DNA of 64,000 nt from Salinimicrobium gaetbulicola (GCF_042676025.1 NZ_JBHTJP010000032.1:558001-622000), one strand, 5' to 3'; counted from the first letter of the stretch, positions 36,886 to 44,738 are shown. The notes: a model not told the origin generated them from the sequence alone. A program made the numbers and translations.

Positions 36886-36918
36886 AAAAGCTACCTCAAA
36901 AAGGGTAGCTTTTTTTTT
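36886..36918 (+). terminator. Terminator of the HtrA-like protease gene
   Basis: AAAAGCTACC (36886-36895) pairs with GGTAGCTTTT (36904-36913) around an eight-base loop, followed by a continuous T-run. Confidence 0.88.
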
Positions 36919-36953
36919 ACGGAAATACCTTTACGAAAACGTTTGAAATATAT

Positions 36954-36961
36954 TATTTTTG
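36954..36961 (+). promoter_or_regulatory. -7 promoter box of gap
   Basis: TATTTTTG, a full match to TAnnTTTG, 35 bases upstream of the chosen ATG at 36997. It lies after the preceding terminator and inside the longer open frame from 36847, which supports the shorter GAPDH start. Confidence 0.5.
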
Positions 36962-36996
36962 CACCGATTTTAACATTCAACACAACTCTTGTAAAA

Positions 36997-38445
36997 ATGA
37001 ATTCAATCGAAGTTTACGAAAAAGAATTAGCATTCCAGGCAGACCGTCGTCGTGCCGCGGTGAGGTTTATCAAAACCGTAAGTGACCTGTGGTATGACAA
37101 GTCTATTGAACTGGTCCTTTTCAGGAACCAGTTAATTGACCGAAACGTGAGTGATATACTAGATCTTCACGAGTATGCCGGAGAATTTGTTCAAAAACCT
37201 ATTTCGATATTTGATTCGGTAGAAATAGCAGAAGCAATTAAGAATCTTGATTTTCCTTCAGCTAAACTGGACATAGGTAAATTGACCTTTGAGTACCATC
37301 TCGAGGATCAAAAATATGCGAATGCGACCGCTTTTGTTTCAGAAAAGCTTAAAGACGCAAAGCAATCAGAGGAGATCACCCCTAAGGATGTCGTACTTTA
37401 TGGCTTCGGAAGAATTGGGAGATTACTGGCTCGTGAGTTAATGACCCGTACCGGGAAAGGAAGCCAATTGAGACTTCGCGCTATTGTAACCCGCGGAAAA
37501 ATCGATCAGAACACTCTAGAAAAAAGAGCTTCCCTGCTGAAGAATGATTCGGTTCACGGAGATTTCTCAGGAACGGTTTCTATTAATGCGGATAAACAAT
37601 GCCTTGTGATCAACGGGACTACGGTACATATGATATCTGCCAATAATCCTGAGGAGATCGACTATACACAGTATGGTATAAACGATGCCTTGATCATTGA
37701 CAACACAGGGGCCTTTAGAGATGATGAAGCTCTGAAAAGACATTTAACTTCTAAAGGAGCCAGCAAAGTCCTTTTAACCGCACCAGGCAAAGGTATTCCA
37801 AATATAGTTCATGGGGTAAACCATAAAGAACATGACCCGGATGAAGTATCTATTTTCTCTGCAGCGTCTTGTACAACAAATGCCATTACTCCGGTATTAA
37901 AAGCTGTGCAGGATTCGTTAGGAGTTGACCATGGTCACCTTGAAACCATTCATGCCTACACCAATGACCAAAACCTGGTTGACAACATGCACAGCAAATA
38001 TAGACGAGGCCGTGCTGCCGCTCTTAACATGGTTATCACCGAAACAGGTGCCGGAAAAGCAGTTTCCAAGGCACTACCTGTGTTTGAAGGAAAACTAACA
38101 TCCAACGCCATTCGCGTTCCTGTACCAAATGGATCTTTAGCCATCTTAAACCTGGCAGTAGAAAACCCAACCAGCAAAGAGGGTATCAACGAGATCATTA
38201 AAAATTATGCTTTGGAAGGTGACCTGGTAGAACAGATCAAGTATTCTATGGACAATGAGCTAGTTTCATCAGATATCGTAGGTTCTGCACAGCCTTCCAT
38301 CTATGACAGCAACGCCACCATTGTCACTGAAGATGGTAAGAACGTGATTCTTTACGTCTGGTATGATAATGAATATGGATACAGCCACCAGGTTATCAGG
38401 CTGGCAAAATATATAGCTAAGGTTAGAAGATTTACTTATTATTAG
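36997..38445 (+). CDS. gap: Glyceraldehyde-3-phosphate dehydrogenase, long form
   Basis: A 482-residue enzyme: a ~130-residue N-terminal extension precedes an ordinary GAPDH. The NAD loop is GFGRIGR at 136-142, catalytic C292 is in SAASCTTNAITP, and the catalytic His is in HAYTNDQN. The extension (MNSIEVYEKELAFQ onward) is predicted helical, with no signal peptide. The frame is open from 36847, but that part contains the upstream terminator and the -7 box, so the start is placed at 36997. Long GAPDHs of this type occur in Bacteroidota, sometimes beside a standard-length copy; whether it works in glycolysis or gluconeogenesis cannot be read here. Confidence 0.9.
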   Translation: MNSIEVYEKELAFQADRRRAAVRFIKTVSDLWYDKSIELVLFRNQLIDRNVSDILDLHEYAGEFVQKPISIFDSVEIAEAIKNLDFPSAKLDIGKLTFEYHLEDQKYANATAFVSEKLKDAKQSEEITPKDVVLYGFGRIGRLLARELMTRTGKGSQLRLRAIVTRGKIDQNTLEKRASLLKNDSVHGDFSGTVSINADKQCLVINGTTVHMISANNPEEIDYTQYGINDALIIDNTGAFRDDEALKRHLTSKGASKVLLTAPGKGIPNIVHGVNHKEHDPDEVSIFSAASCTTNAITPVLKAVQDSLGVDHGHLETIHAYTNDQNLVDNMHSKYRRGRAAALNMVITETGAGKAVSKALPVFEGKLTSNAIRVPVPNGSLAILNLAVENPTSKEGINEIIKNYALEGDLVEQIKYSMDNELVSSDIVGSAQPSIYDSNATIVTEDGKNVILYVWYDNEYGYSHQVIRLAKYIAKVRRFTYY

Positions 38446-38470
38446 GATTTATTCAAACCTTAAATAATCC

Positions 38471-38502
38471 AAAAACCCATCTTTTAAAAGGTGGGTTTTT
38501 TT
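38471..38502 (+). terminator. Terminator of gap
   Basis: AAAAACCCA (38471-38479) pairs with TGGGTTTTT (38492-38500); the inner CTTTTAAAAG is self-complementary. A T-run follows. The stem lies 25 bases after the gap stop. Confidence 0.85.
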
Positions 38503-38754
38503 ATTGGTTCAAAAAGGCAATTTTATTTCAAAGTTTCAAGGATCTAAAGTGATGAAAATGAACAAATAACTACTCATAAAAAAATTAACTTTTAACATGG
38601 ATGAAAGCTTTATTTATTCGTAATTTTGCGGCCTCATTAAAAAGAACTGGCCTACAGATTCACAGTTAGTTAAGTGTGAAAAAAAAGTGAAAATTTTCAC
38701 AATATCCTGATTCTGGTCTCGTTCTGATAGTGTTCAAAAAAAATTATAAAAACT
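38503..38754. other. Gene-free stretch between gap terminator and the coiled-coil protein gene
   Basis: Together with the terminator this makes a 309-base gap (38446-38754). It holds a good -7 box TAATTTTG at 38621-38628 and a perfect 14-base palindrome GTGAAAATTTTCAC at 38687-38700, about 55 bases before the next ATG. No open frame with coding character was found. The palindrome lies in the predicted leader, so it could be an RNA hairpin or a protein-binding site. Confidence 0.5.
38621..38628 (+). promoter_or_regulatory. -7 promoter box of the coiled-coil protein gene
   Basis: TAATTTTG, full match to TAnnTTTG. It would give a leader of about 120 bases before the ATG at 38755. Confidence 0.45.
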
Positions 38755-39339
38755 ATGAAAAAACTATTATTCGCCTCAATTTTTACCTTTTGTTTTTCTG
38801 GTGTTGGATTTGCCCAAAATTCTGATGAAACTACTATCGACGAAAAATTCGCCGAATTGATCACTAACTCTAACAACTTTAAGGGATACAAAGTTGTTGA
38901 CACCGGGGAACTTACTACCCTTCAAAACCTTACTTCTAAAAGGATTGCAGACTTAAAAGAAGAGATCGCTGCTAACAAGGAGGCAACCCTTGCTTTCAAA
39001 CAAAAGATCGCTACGCTAAAAACCGATCTTGAAACTATGGAAGCAAAACTGGAACAGGTTTCTGCAGAAAAAGACGCCATTACTTTCTTAGGTTTACCTT
39101 TCAGCAAAGCTTCATACCAAACCACCATGTGGGGAATCGTTGGGATCCTTGTCCTTGCTCTTGGCTTATTTATCGTTCGTTTCAAAAAGAGTAACGTTCA
39201 CACCCAGGAAGCCAGAAAAAATCTTACTGAACTGGAAAAAGAATTTGACGCATACCGCACAAAAGCTCTTGAGAAAGAACAGCGTCTTGGCCGTCTTTTA
39301 CAGGACGAGAAAAACAAGCAAATGAAACTTGCTAAATAA
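38755..39339 (+). CDS. Exported coiled-coil protein with one membrane helix
   Basis: A 194-residue protein. A signal peptide (residues 1-20, ending GFAQ) is followed by a periplasmic coiled coil rich in K/E (~60-105), one membrane helix (~123-142, ending RFKKSN) and a cytoplasmic coiled coil to the end. I do not know its function. Homologues just upstream of trmD in Flavobacteriia are often labelled tRNA (guanine-N1)-methyltransferase; nothing in this sequence supports that, and the name seems to be carried over from the neighbouring gene. A role as an envelope sensor or scaffold is possible. Confidence 0.75.
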   Translation: MKKLLFASIFTFCFSGVGFAQNSDETTIDEKFAELITNSNNFKGYKVVDTGELTTLQNLTSKRIADLKEEIAANKEATLAFKQKIATLKTDLETMEAKLEQVSAEKDAITFLGLPFSKASYQTTMWGIVGILVLALGLFIVRFKKSNVHTQEARKNLTELEKEFDAYRTKALEKEQRLGRLLQDEKNKQMKLAK

Positions 39340-39435
39340 GTTTCTCAAAACATTTACTTTATTGGTTAGCTGATAAGGCCTGCTATAATTACATTTGCAG
39401 CACTATAACAGGCAAACTTGCCGAATCATTTCGTT

Positions 39436-40122
39436 ATGCGCATTGACATAATTACCGTTGTTCCCGATATCCTGAAAAGCCCTTTCGAAGCCTCTATTTT
39501 AAAAAGAGCGATCGAAAAAGGCCTGGTTGAGGTACACCTTCATAACCTGAGGGACTATGTAACCGATAATTATAAACAGGTGGATGATTACCAGTTTGGG
39601 GGAGGCGCAGGAATGGTAATGATGATAGAACCTATTGACAAGTGCATTTCTGCTTTGAAAGCTGAAAGGGAATATGACGAGGTCATTTACATGACTCCAG
39701 ACGGAAAGACACTGAACCAGGGAACAGCAAACGAACTATCATTAAAAGAGAATATCATTATTCTTTGCGGCCATTACAAAGGAGTAGATCAAAGAGTGCG
39801 CGAGCATTTTATTACCAGGGAGATCTCTGTAGGAGATTATGTTCTTTCAGGAGGAGAACTGGGAGCAGCCGTTCTTTGTGATGCGGTAATTAGATTATTA
39901 CCCGGAGTTTTAGGAAATGAAACTTCCGCATTGACCGATTCTTTCCAGGATAATCTACTCGCTCCGCCTATCTATACCCGTCCTGCGGAATACAAAGGTT
40001 GGAAAGTACCGGAGATCCTTACCTCCGGAAATTTCCCGAAGATAGAAGAATGGCGGGAGGAACAGGCTTATGAACGCACAAAAAGACTACGCCCTGACCT
40101 GCTGGAAGATGAAGGAAAATAA
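39436..40122 (+). CDS. trmD: tRNA (guanine-37-N1)-methyltransferase
   Basis: A 228-residue SPOUT-fold methylase that makes m1G37 in tRNA. Family marks: MRIDIITVVPDILKSPF at the start, DDYQFGGGAGMVMMIEP, the trefoil-knot segments LCGHYKGVDQRV and SVGDYVLSGGELGA. The ATG at 39436 is used; the frame extends back to a TTG at 39418, but the usual family start is MRIDI. It is followed by rplS, as in many bacteria (rpsP-rimM-trmD-rplS), though rpsP and rimM are not here. Confidence 0.95.
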   Translation: MRIDIITVVPDILKSPFEASILKRAIEKGLVEVHLHNLRDYVTDNYKQVDDYQFGGGAGMVMMIEPIDKCISALKAEREYDEVIYMTPDGKTLNQGTANELSLKENIIILCGHYKGVDQRVREHFITREISVGDYVLSGGELGAAVLCDAVIRLLPGVLGNETSALTDSFQDNLLAPPIYTRPAEYKGWKVPEILTSGNFPKIEEWREEQAYERTKRLRPDLLEDEGK

Positions 40123-40132
40123 ATTTTCCCAT

Positions 40133-40167
40133 TTGGGCATCGGCATTAAAATATTTTTATAATTTTG
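40133..40167 (+). promoter_or_regulatory. Promoter of rplS
   Basis: TTG at 40133-40135 and a full -7 box TAATTTTG at 40160-40167, 24 bases apart, about 75 bases before the rplS ATG. The long leader could carry control, but I found no strong hairpin in it. Confidence 0.5.
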
Positions 40168-40241
40168 CACACGTTTCTAAACCAACCTCTGGCGAAAACC
40201 GTGAACGTTGCTTTAGACTTTATATTTAAACCATTATTGAT

Positions 40242-40592
40242 ATGGAATCGTTAGTTAAATTTGTACAAGACGAGTTTGTTACTAAAAAGGATTTCCCTGA
40301 ATTTTCAGCCGGAGATACTATTACTGTTTATTACGAAATTACAGAGGGTGCTAAAACCCGTACGCAGTTTTTCCGCGGAGTTGTAATTCAAAAAAGAGGA
40401 ACCGGAGCTTCTCAAACTTTTACAATCCGTAAAATGAGTGGTACTGTTGGTGTAGAGCGTATTTTCCCTCTAAACCTTCCTGCGCTTCAAAAGATCGAGA
40501 TCAACAAGCGTGGTAAAGTACGTAGAGCAAGAATCTACTACTTTAGAGAACTTACTGGTAAAAAAGCCCGTATCAAAGAAAGAAGAAGATAA
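40242..40592 (+). CDS. rplS: 50S ribosomal protein L19
   Basis: A 116-residue ribosomal protein. PEFSAGDTITVYYEI, FRGVVIQKRGTG, FTIRKMSGTVGVERIFPLN and the closing KVRRARIYYFRELTGKKARIKE are the L19 signature in order. It sits at the interface of the two subunits. It has its own promoter and a strong terminator. Confidence 0.97.
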   Translation: MESLVKFVQDEFVTKKDFPEFSAGDTITVYYEITEGAKTRTQFFRGVVIQKRGTGASQTFTIRKMSGTVGVERIFPLNLPALQKIEINKRGKVRRARIYYFRELTGKKARIKERRR

Positions 40593-40612
40593 TCTATTTA
40601 AGATATCCTTTC

Positions 40613-40640
40613 AAAAAGCCCCAAATTTGGGGCTTTTTTT
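40613..40640 (+). terminator. Terminator of rplS
   Basis: AAAAAGCCCCAAA and TTTGGGGCTTTTT pair directly, followed by more T, 20 bases after the rplS stop. Confidence 0.9.
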
Positions 40641-40744
40641 ATGCAGTATTTTCTTAAATTTCTTCCGGGTAAATTTTAGCATTTATTTCACAACTATTTG
40701 ATAACTAATAAGTTGCATTTAAGTGTGTTTTTCCTTATATTTAT

Positions 40745-40826
40745 AAGTGAATTTTAAAAGGGTTAGAATGTCGCAAGGAATTCACTTTTAAAATTTACTA
40801 ATGCAAAGATCTTTACATTAGTTTTT
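40745..40826 (+). other. Overlapping inverted repeats ending in a terminator-like hairpin
   Basis: Two pairings compete for the same bases: AAGTGAATT (40745-40753) with AATTCACTT (40779-40787), and AATTTTAAAAG (40750-40760) with CTTTTAAAATT (40785-40795). Directly after is ACTAATG-c-AAA-GATC-TTT-a-CATTAGT (40797-40822) followed by TTTT. The layout resembles a small structured RNA or an attenuator, but no known family was recognised. No open frame with coding character is present. Confidence 0.4.
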
Positions 40827-40829
40827 ATC

Positions 40830-41041
40830 ATTTTTTACCGTTCTTTAAATAGTTTAATTTGGTAAAAACACCTTGAAGCAATTTATACACACTCTTTTGG
40901 GACATATAAATTGTTTCAGATGAAATAACGTTTTGCTTGTGAAATGATGAAAAGTTTTACGCAGAACTAAAAGGTTCAGCAAAAATGTTATTTCATTAGG
41001 AAGCCATTTCATTATATACTTATAGTGAAATGGCTTTTTTT
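40830..41041 (+). ncRNA. Candidate structured small RNA upstream of icd
   Basis: Three hairpins stand in a row. The first is TGAAGCAATTTATA (40874-40887) with TATAAATTGTTTCA (40905-40918), 14 pairs including one G-U. The second is ATGAAATAAC plus TTTTGC (40920-40936) with GCAAAA plus GTTATTTCAT (40979-40996), about 16 pairs with a small internal loop. The third is the terminator at 41001-41041. The stretch lies after the rplS terminator and ends 110 bases before icd, so it is probably its own transcript. The 5' end is not determined. I could not match it to tmRNA, RNase P or SRP RNA. A flavobacterial 6S-type RNA is possible but not shown. Confidence 0.45.
41001..41041 (+). terminator. Strong terminator ending the hairpin region before icd
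   Basis: AAGCCATTTCA (41001-41011) pairs perfectly with TGAAATGGCTT (41026-41036), followed by seven T. It is 360 bases past the rplS terminator, so a second transcript must end here, or it attenuates icd. Confidence 0.85.
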
Positions 41042-41150
41042 ATGCTAAAAATTAGATCTTCTCCCCGCTTCTTCCCCACTATATCTATGAAAAAACCTTT
41101 AAAAATGGTAAATTGCGCACACTTTACTGAAAAAAATTAATACATACCAT

Positions 41151-43376
41151 ATGACACAGAAAACCAAGATCATCTACACCAAGACTGACGAGGCTCCAGC
41201 CCTTGCGACATATTCTTTACTTCCAATTGTACAGTCTTTTACCAAACCCGCAAATGTGGATCTTGAAACCAAGGATATTTCCCTGGCAGGACGCATACTT
41301 TCTCAATTCCCTGAGAAATTGACCGCCGACCAAAAAGTTGCTGACAGCCTGGCTGAATTAGGAGATCTTGCTAAAACACCGGAAGCCAATATTATCAAAC
41401 TTCCAAATATCAGTGCTTCCATACCTCAATTAAAAGCAGCGATCTCAGAACTTCAGCAAAAAGGATATTCGCTTCCTAATTACCCTGATGAACCAAAATC
41501 TGAAGAAGAGAAAGCCATAAAAGCTAAATATGACAAGGTAAAAGGTAGTGCTGTAAACCCTGTGTTACGTGAAGGAAATTCAGACAGGAGAGCTCCTAAG
41601 GCTGTAAAGAATTACGCCAAAAAACACCCTCACTCTATGGGGGAATGGGCATCAGACTCTAAGACACATGTAGCTACCATGGGGAAAGACGACTTTTACT
41701 CTAATGAGAAGTCCGTTACCCTTTCTGAAGACACCAAAGTAAATATCCAGCTTGTAAATGCTTCAGGAAATGCGACCGTACTTAAAGAAGGTCTTAAACT
41801 TTTAAAAGGAGAGATCATCGACGGTACTTTCATGAATAAAAAAGCGCTTGTGAAGTTCCTTGAGGAGCAGGTAAAAGACGCTAAGGATAAAGGAGTGCTA
41901 TTCTCACTTCATATGAAGGCTACAATGATGAAGGTTTCAGACCCTATCATTTTTGGCCATGCCGTAAAGGTATTCTTTAAAGACATTTTTGATAAATATG
42001 CTTCAGATCTTGAAAATGCAGGTGCAGACCCAAACAGTGGTTTAGGCGATGTATTGAGTGCCATTTCTAATCTTCCGGAAGATAAAAGATCTGAAATAGA
42101 GGCTGCTATAAAAGCCGATATTAATAATGGTCCTGACCTGGCAATGGTAAATTCAGATAAAGGAATTACAAACCTTCACGTACCAAGTGATGTGATCATT
42201 GATGCTTCTATGCCGGCCATGATCAGAACATCAGGGCAAATGTGGAATGCCGAAGGTAAAACACAGGATACCAAGGCCGTAATACCAGACAGTAGTTACG
42301 CCGGGGTGTACCAGACTACCATTGAATTCTGTAAAAAGAACGGGGCATTCGATCCAACCACTATGGGAACTGTTCCTAATGTTGGACTAATGGCTCAAAA
42401 AGCTGAAGAATATGGTTCGCATGACAAGACCTTCGAAATTTCTGAAGATGGTCGTGTGCAGGTAGTAAATGCAGAAGGAGATGTTCTTATGGAGCACAGC
42501 GTTGAACAAGGCGATATCTGGAGAATGTGTCAGACAAAAGATGCGCCTGTTCAGGACTGGGTGAAACTAGCGGTGAACAGAGCAAGAGCTACCGGGACGC
42601 CAACCATTTTCTGGTTGGATAAGAGCCGGGCTCATGATGCCGAACTAATCAAAAAGGTGAATGAATACCTTCCTCAGCATGATACTTCAGGACTTGACAT
42701 CAGGATCATGTCTCCCGAAGAAGCTACTCAATTTACTTTAGAAAGACTTAAAGACGGAAAAGACACTATTTCTGTAACAGGTAATGTATTGAGAGATTAC
42801 CTTACTGACCTCTTCCCTATTCTTGAACTGGGAACCAGCGCAAAAATGCTTTCTATCGTTCCTCTTATGAATGGCGGCGGGTTATTTGAGACCGGTGCAG
42901 GTGGATCTGCTCCAAAACATGTACAGCAGTTCGTGGAAGAAGGTCATTTAAGATGGGATTCTCTGGGAGAGTTTTTAGCACTTGCTGTTTCATTAGAACA
43001 TCTTGGAGAAAAGTACGGGAATAAGAAGGCTTTGGTACTTTCGGAAGCTTTAGATAAGGCTACGGAAGAATTTCTTGAAAAGGATAAATCTCCATCCAGA
43101 AAAGTGAACGAACTTGATAACCGCGGAAGTCATTTCTACTTAGCATTGTATTGGGCGGAAGCTTTATCTGAACAGGAAAAAGATGCCGAACTAAAAGAAA
43201 TTTTCTCAAAAGTAGCCAAAGAGCTAAAGGAAAATGAAGATCAAATCCTTCAGGAATTAATCGATGCTCAGGGAGCACCGGTAAATATTGGCGGGTACTA
43301 TAAACCTGAAGAAGATCTTACAAGTAAAGCGATGAGACCTAGCGAAACGCTTAACAAGATCCTTAACGGGAAGTAG
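41151..43376 (+). CDS. icd: Isocitrate dehydrogenase (NADP), monomeric type
   Basis: A 741-residue enzyme of the monomeric IDH class (normal length about 740), which oxidises isocitrate to 2-oxoglutarate in the TCA cycle. Landmarks: IIYTKTDEAPALATYSLLP at the start, EGNSDRRAPKAVKNYAKK, NLHVPSDVIIDASMPAMIR, and NGGGLFETGAGGSAPKHVQQF near the end. It is quite distinct from the short homodimeric class. A terminator follows. The upstream region holds the candidate RNA. Confidence 0.96.
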   Translation: MTQKTKIIYTKTDEAPALATYSLLPIVQSFTKPANVDLETKDISLAGRILSQFPEKLTADQKVADSLAELGDLAKTPEANIIKLPNISASIPQLKAAISELQQKGYSLPNYPDEPKSEEEKAIKAKYDKVKGSAVNPVLREGNSDRRAPKAVKNYAKKHPHSMGEWASDSKTHVATMGKDDFYSNEKSVTLSEDTKVNIQLVNASGNATVLKEGLKLLKGEIIDGTFMNKKALVKFLEEQVKDAKDKGVLFSLHMKATMMKVSDPIIFGHAVKVFFKDIFDKYASDLENAGADPNSGLGDVLSAISNLPEDKRSEIEAAIKADINNGPDLAMVNSDKGITNLHVPSDVIIDASMPAMIRTSGQMWNAEGKTQDTKAVIPDSSYAGVYQTTIEFCKKNGAFDPTTMGTVPNVGLMAQKAEEYGSHDKTFEISEDGRVQVVNAEGDVLMEHSVEQGDIWRMCQTKDAPVQDWVKLAVNRARATGTPTIFWLDKSRAHDAELIKKVNEYLPQHDTSGLDIRIMSPEEATQFTLERLKDGKDTISVTGNVLRDYLTDLFPILELGTSAKMLSIVPLMNGGGLFETGAGGSAPKHVQQFVEEGHLRWDSLGEFLALAVSLEHLGEKYGNKKALVLSEALDKATEEFLEKDKSPSRKVNELDNRGSHFYLALYWAEALSEQEKDAELKEIFSKVAKELKENEDQILQELIDAQGAPVNIGGYYKPEEDLTSKAMRPSETLNKILNGK

Positions 43377-43398
43377 TTTCTATTTTGATTTATTATAA

Positions 43399-43431
43399 GA
43401 GAGCCGGAAAGTTTTTCCGGCTCTTTCTTTT
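43399..43431 (+). terminator. Terminator of icd
   Basis: AGAGCCGGAAA and TTTCCGGCTCT pair across a three-to-four-base loop, followed by TTCTTTT, 22 bases after the icd stop. Confidence 0.88.
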
Positions 43432-43463
43432 CATAATAGTTTGAAGTAAAAAAGATTCAAAAT

Positions 43464-43497
43464 AAAACCTGCTTAATAGATAAACAGGTTTTTTTTT
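43464..43497 (+). terminator. Second hairpin before oxyR, overlapping its promoter
   Basis: AAAACCTG (43464-43471) pairs with CAGGTTTT (43485-43492), followed by a T-run to 43497. The end of the T-run is also the TTTG -33 element of the oxyR promoter. It may be a backup terminator for icd. Confidence 0.55.
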
Positions 43498-43528
43498 GCG
43501 ATTGTCATAAGAAAAATAAATACTTTTG
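43495..43528 (+). promoter_or_regulatory. Promoter of oxyR
   Basis: TTTG (43495-43498) and TACTTTTG (43521-43528) are 22 bases apart, a full match to the Bacteroidota promoter form. The ATG is at 43551, giving a leader of about 18 bases. Confidence 0.7.
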
Positions 43529-43550
43529 CCTGCATATTAAAAAACTATCC

Positions 43551-44492
43551 ATGACAATTACTCAGTTGCATTACGTTTTAGCAGTTGCTGAACATCAAAA
43601 CTTCACAAAAGCTGCCCAGAAGGTATTTGTTACCCAGCCTACCCTTTCCATGCAGATACAAAAGCTGGAAGACGAGTTGGACGTGCTAATTTTCGACCGA
43701 AGCAAAAAGCCTATTGAGCTGACAGAAACCGGTAAGAAAATAGTACAACAGGCCCGTAACATTGTCAATGAAAGCGACCGGATTCAGGATATCGTAGACC
43801 AGCAAAAAGGTTTTGTCGGTGGATTATTCAGGCTGGGAGTGATCCCTACTATCATGCCAACTCTTCTGCCTATGTTCCTGAAGGCTTTCATTAAAAAATA
43901 TCCGAAGGTAAAACTGAAAATTGAAGAGCTGCACACCGAAGCGATCATAGAAAAATTACAGGACGGTCATTTAGATGCTGCTATTGCTGCCACTCCTCTT
44001 GAAATTCCGAATATTAAAGAACAGCCTCTTTATTATGAACCATTCGTAGGTTATATACCTGAAGGGCATAGATTGAATGGAAAGATCAAACTGGAAGTTG
44101 AGGACCTTGACCTTGATGACATCCTGTTACTGGAAGACGGTCATTGTTTTAAAGATGGTATTTTAAATATCTGTAAATCTACAAAAGCAGCAAGCGATGA
44201 TCATTTTCAATTGGAAAGTGGAAGTTTTGAAACCCTTATAAAACTCGCAAATGAAGATTTAGGAATGACCCTGCTTCCTTATTTACATACCCTGGAACTG
44301 AAAGATCAGGAAAAAAAGAATTTGAGAATGTTCAAAGAACCTTCCCCGGCGAGGGAAGTCAGTTTAATTTACAACAAAAGCGAACTGAAAATGCAGATCA
44401 TTGAAGCTTTAAGGGCAACAATCGCTGGAGTTGTGAAAGGAGCCATTACCTTTCAAAATGTAAAGATCATAAGTCCACTTCCTAAGAAGTAA
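43551..44492 (+). CDS. oxyR: OxyR-type LysR regulator (peroxide sensor)
   Basis: A 313-residue LysR-family regulator. The N-terminal winged helix-turn-helix (residues 1-60) has AVAEHQNFTKAAQKVFVTQP, and the effector domain follows. C199 and C208 (DGHCFKDGILNIC) fall at exactly the numbering and spacing of the peroxide-sensing cysteines of E. coli OxyR, so disulfide switching by H2O2 is very likely. It probably activates catalase/peroxidase genes elsewhere; none is adjacent. It has its own promoter and ends at a bidirectional terminator. Confidence 0.93.
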   Translation: MTITQLHYVLAVAEHQNFTKAAQKVFVTQPTLSMQIQKLEDELDVLIFDRSKKPIELTETGKKIVQQARNIVNESDRIQDIVDQQKGFVGGLFRLGVIPTIMPTLLPMFLKAFIKKYPKVKLKIEELHTEAIIEKLQDGHLDAAIAATPLEIPNIKEQPLYYEPFVGYIPEGHRLNGKIKLEVEDLDLDDILLLEDGHCFKDGILNICKSTKAASDDHFQLESGSFETLIKLANEDLGMTLLPYLHTLELKDQEKKNLRMFKEPSPAREVSLIYNKSELKMQIIEALRATIAGVVKGAITFQNVKIISPLPKK

Positions 44493-44511
44493 AACAATTT
44501 TTCAAGCAAAA

Positions 44512-44537
44512 AAAAAGCGGCTTTTCAGCCGCTTTTT
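44512..44537. terminator. Bidirectional terminator between oxyR and the 65-residue protein gene
   Basis: AAAAAGCGGC and GCCGCTTTTT pair around a six-base loop. A-run before and T-run after the stem serve both convergent genes (stops at 44492 and 44541). Confidence 0.9.
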
Positions 44538-44540
44538 CTA

Positions 44541-44738
44541 TTAAGTCTTAAGATAAATTAAACATTGGTTAAGTTCGGGATTCTGCCTGATCAAAGTAAA
44601 AATGAATAATTTCAATTCTTCGATCTCGTAAGGTAATAAACGCTGAAGCGCTTTTTTAACCTCTTTGCAGAAAAGCGTCACATCAAAACTCACTTTGTCA
44701 AGCACCGTTTTGGTGTATTCAAACATCGCTCTCGCCAT
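44541..44738 (-). CDS. Small conserved hypothetical protein
   Basis: A 65-residue soluble protein starting ARAMFEYTKTVLDKVSF, with FCKEVKKALQRLLPYEIEEL in the middle and QNPELNQCLIYLKT at the end. It has two cysteines and looks fully helical. The frame is open to 44816, but I recall short flavobacterial proteins that start at the equivalent of this methionine, so 44738 is used. No function is known to me. No neighbour on the same strand is close enough to show an operon. Confidence 0.65.
   Translation of the reverse strand: MARAMFEYTKTVLDKVSFDVTLFCKEVKKALQRLLPYEIEELKLFIFTLIRQNPELNQCLIYLKT

Noticed and set aside
36847..36996. A 50-residue N-terminal extension of GAPDH from the first in-frame start
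   Set aside because: It would translate through the upstream terminator and the -7 promoter box. The start at 36997 is used instead.
40883..40891. TTATACACA, a perfect DnaA-box-like sequence in the hairpin-rich gap
   Set aside because: It is a single copy and is explained by the stem and loop of the first hairpin. No cluster of boxes or origin features surrounds it, so I do not call an origin.
40593..41150. tmRNA (ssrA) or RNase P RNA in the gap before icd
   Set aside because: No tRNA-like ends, no tag-peptide frame and no recognisable RNase P core. Only an unnamed structured RNA is supported.
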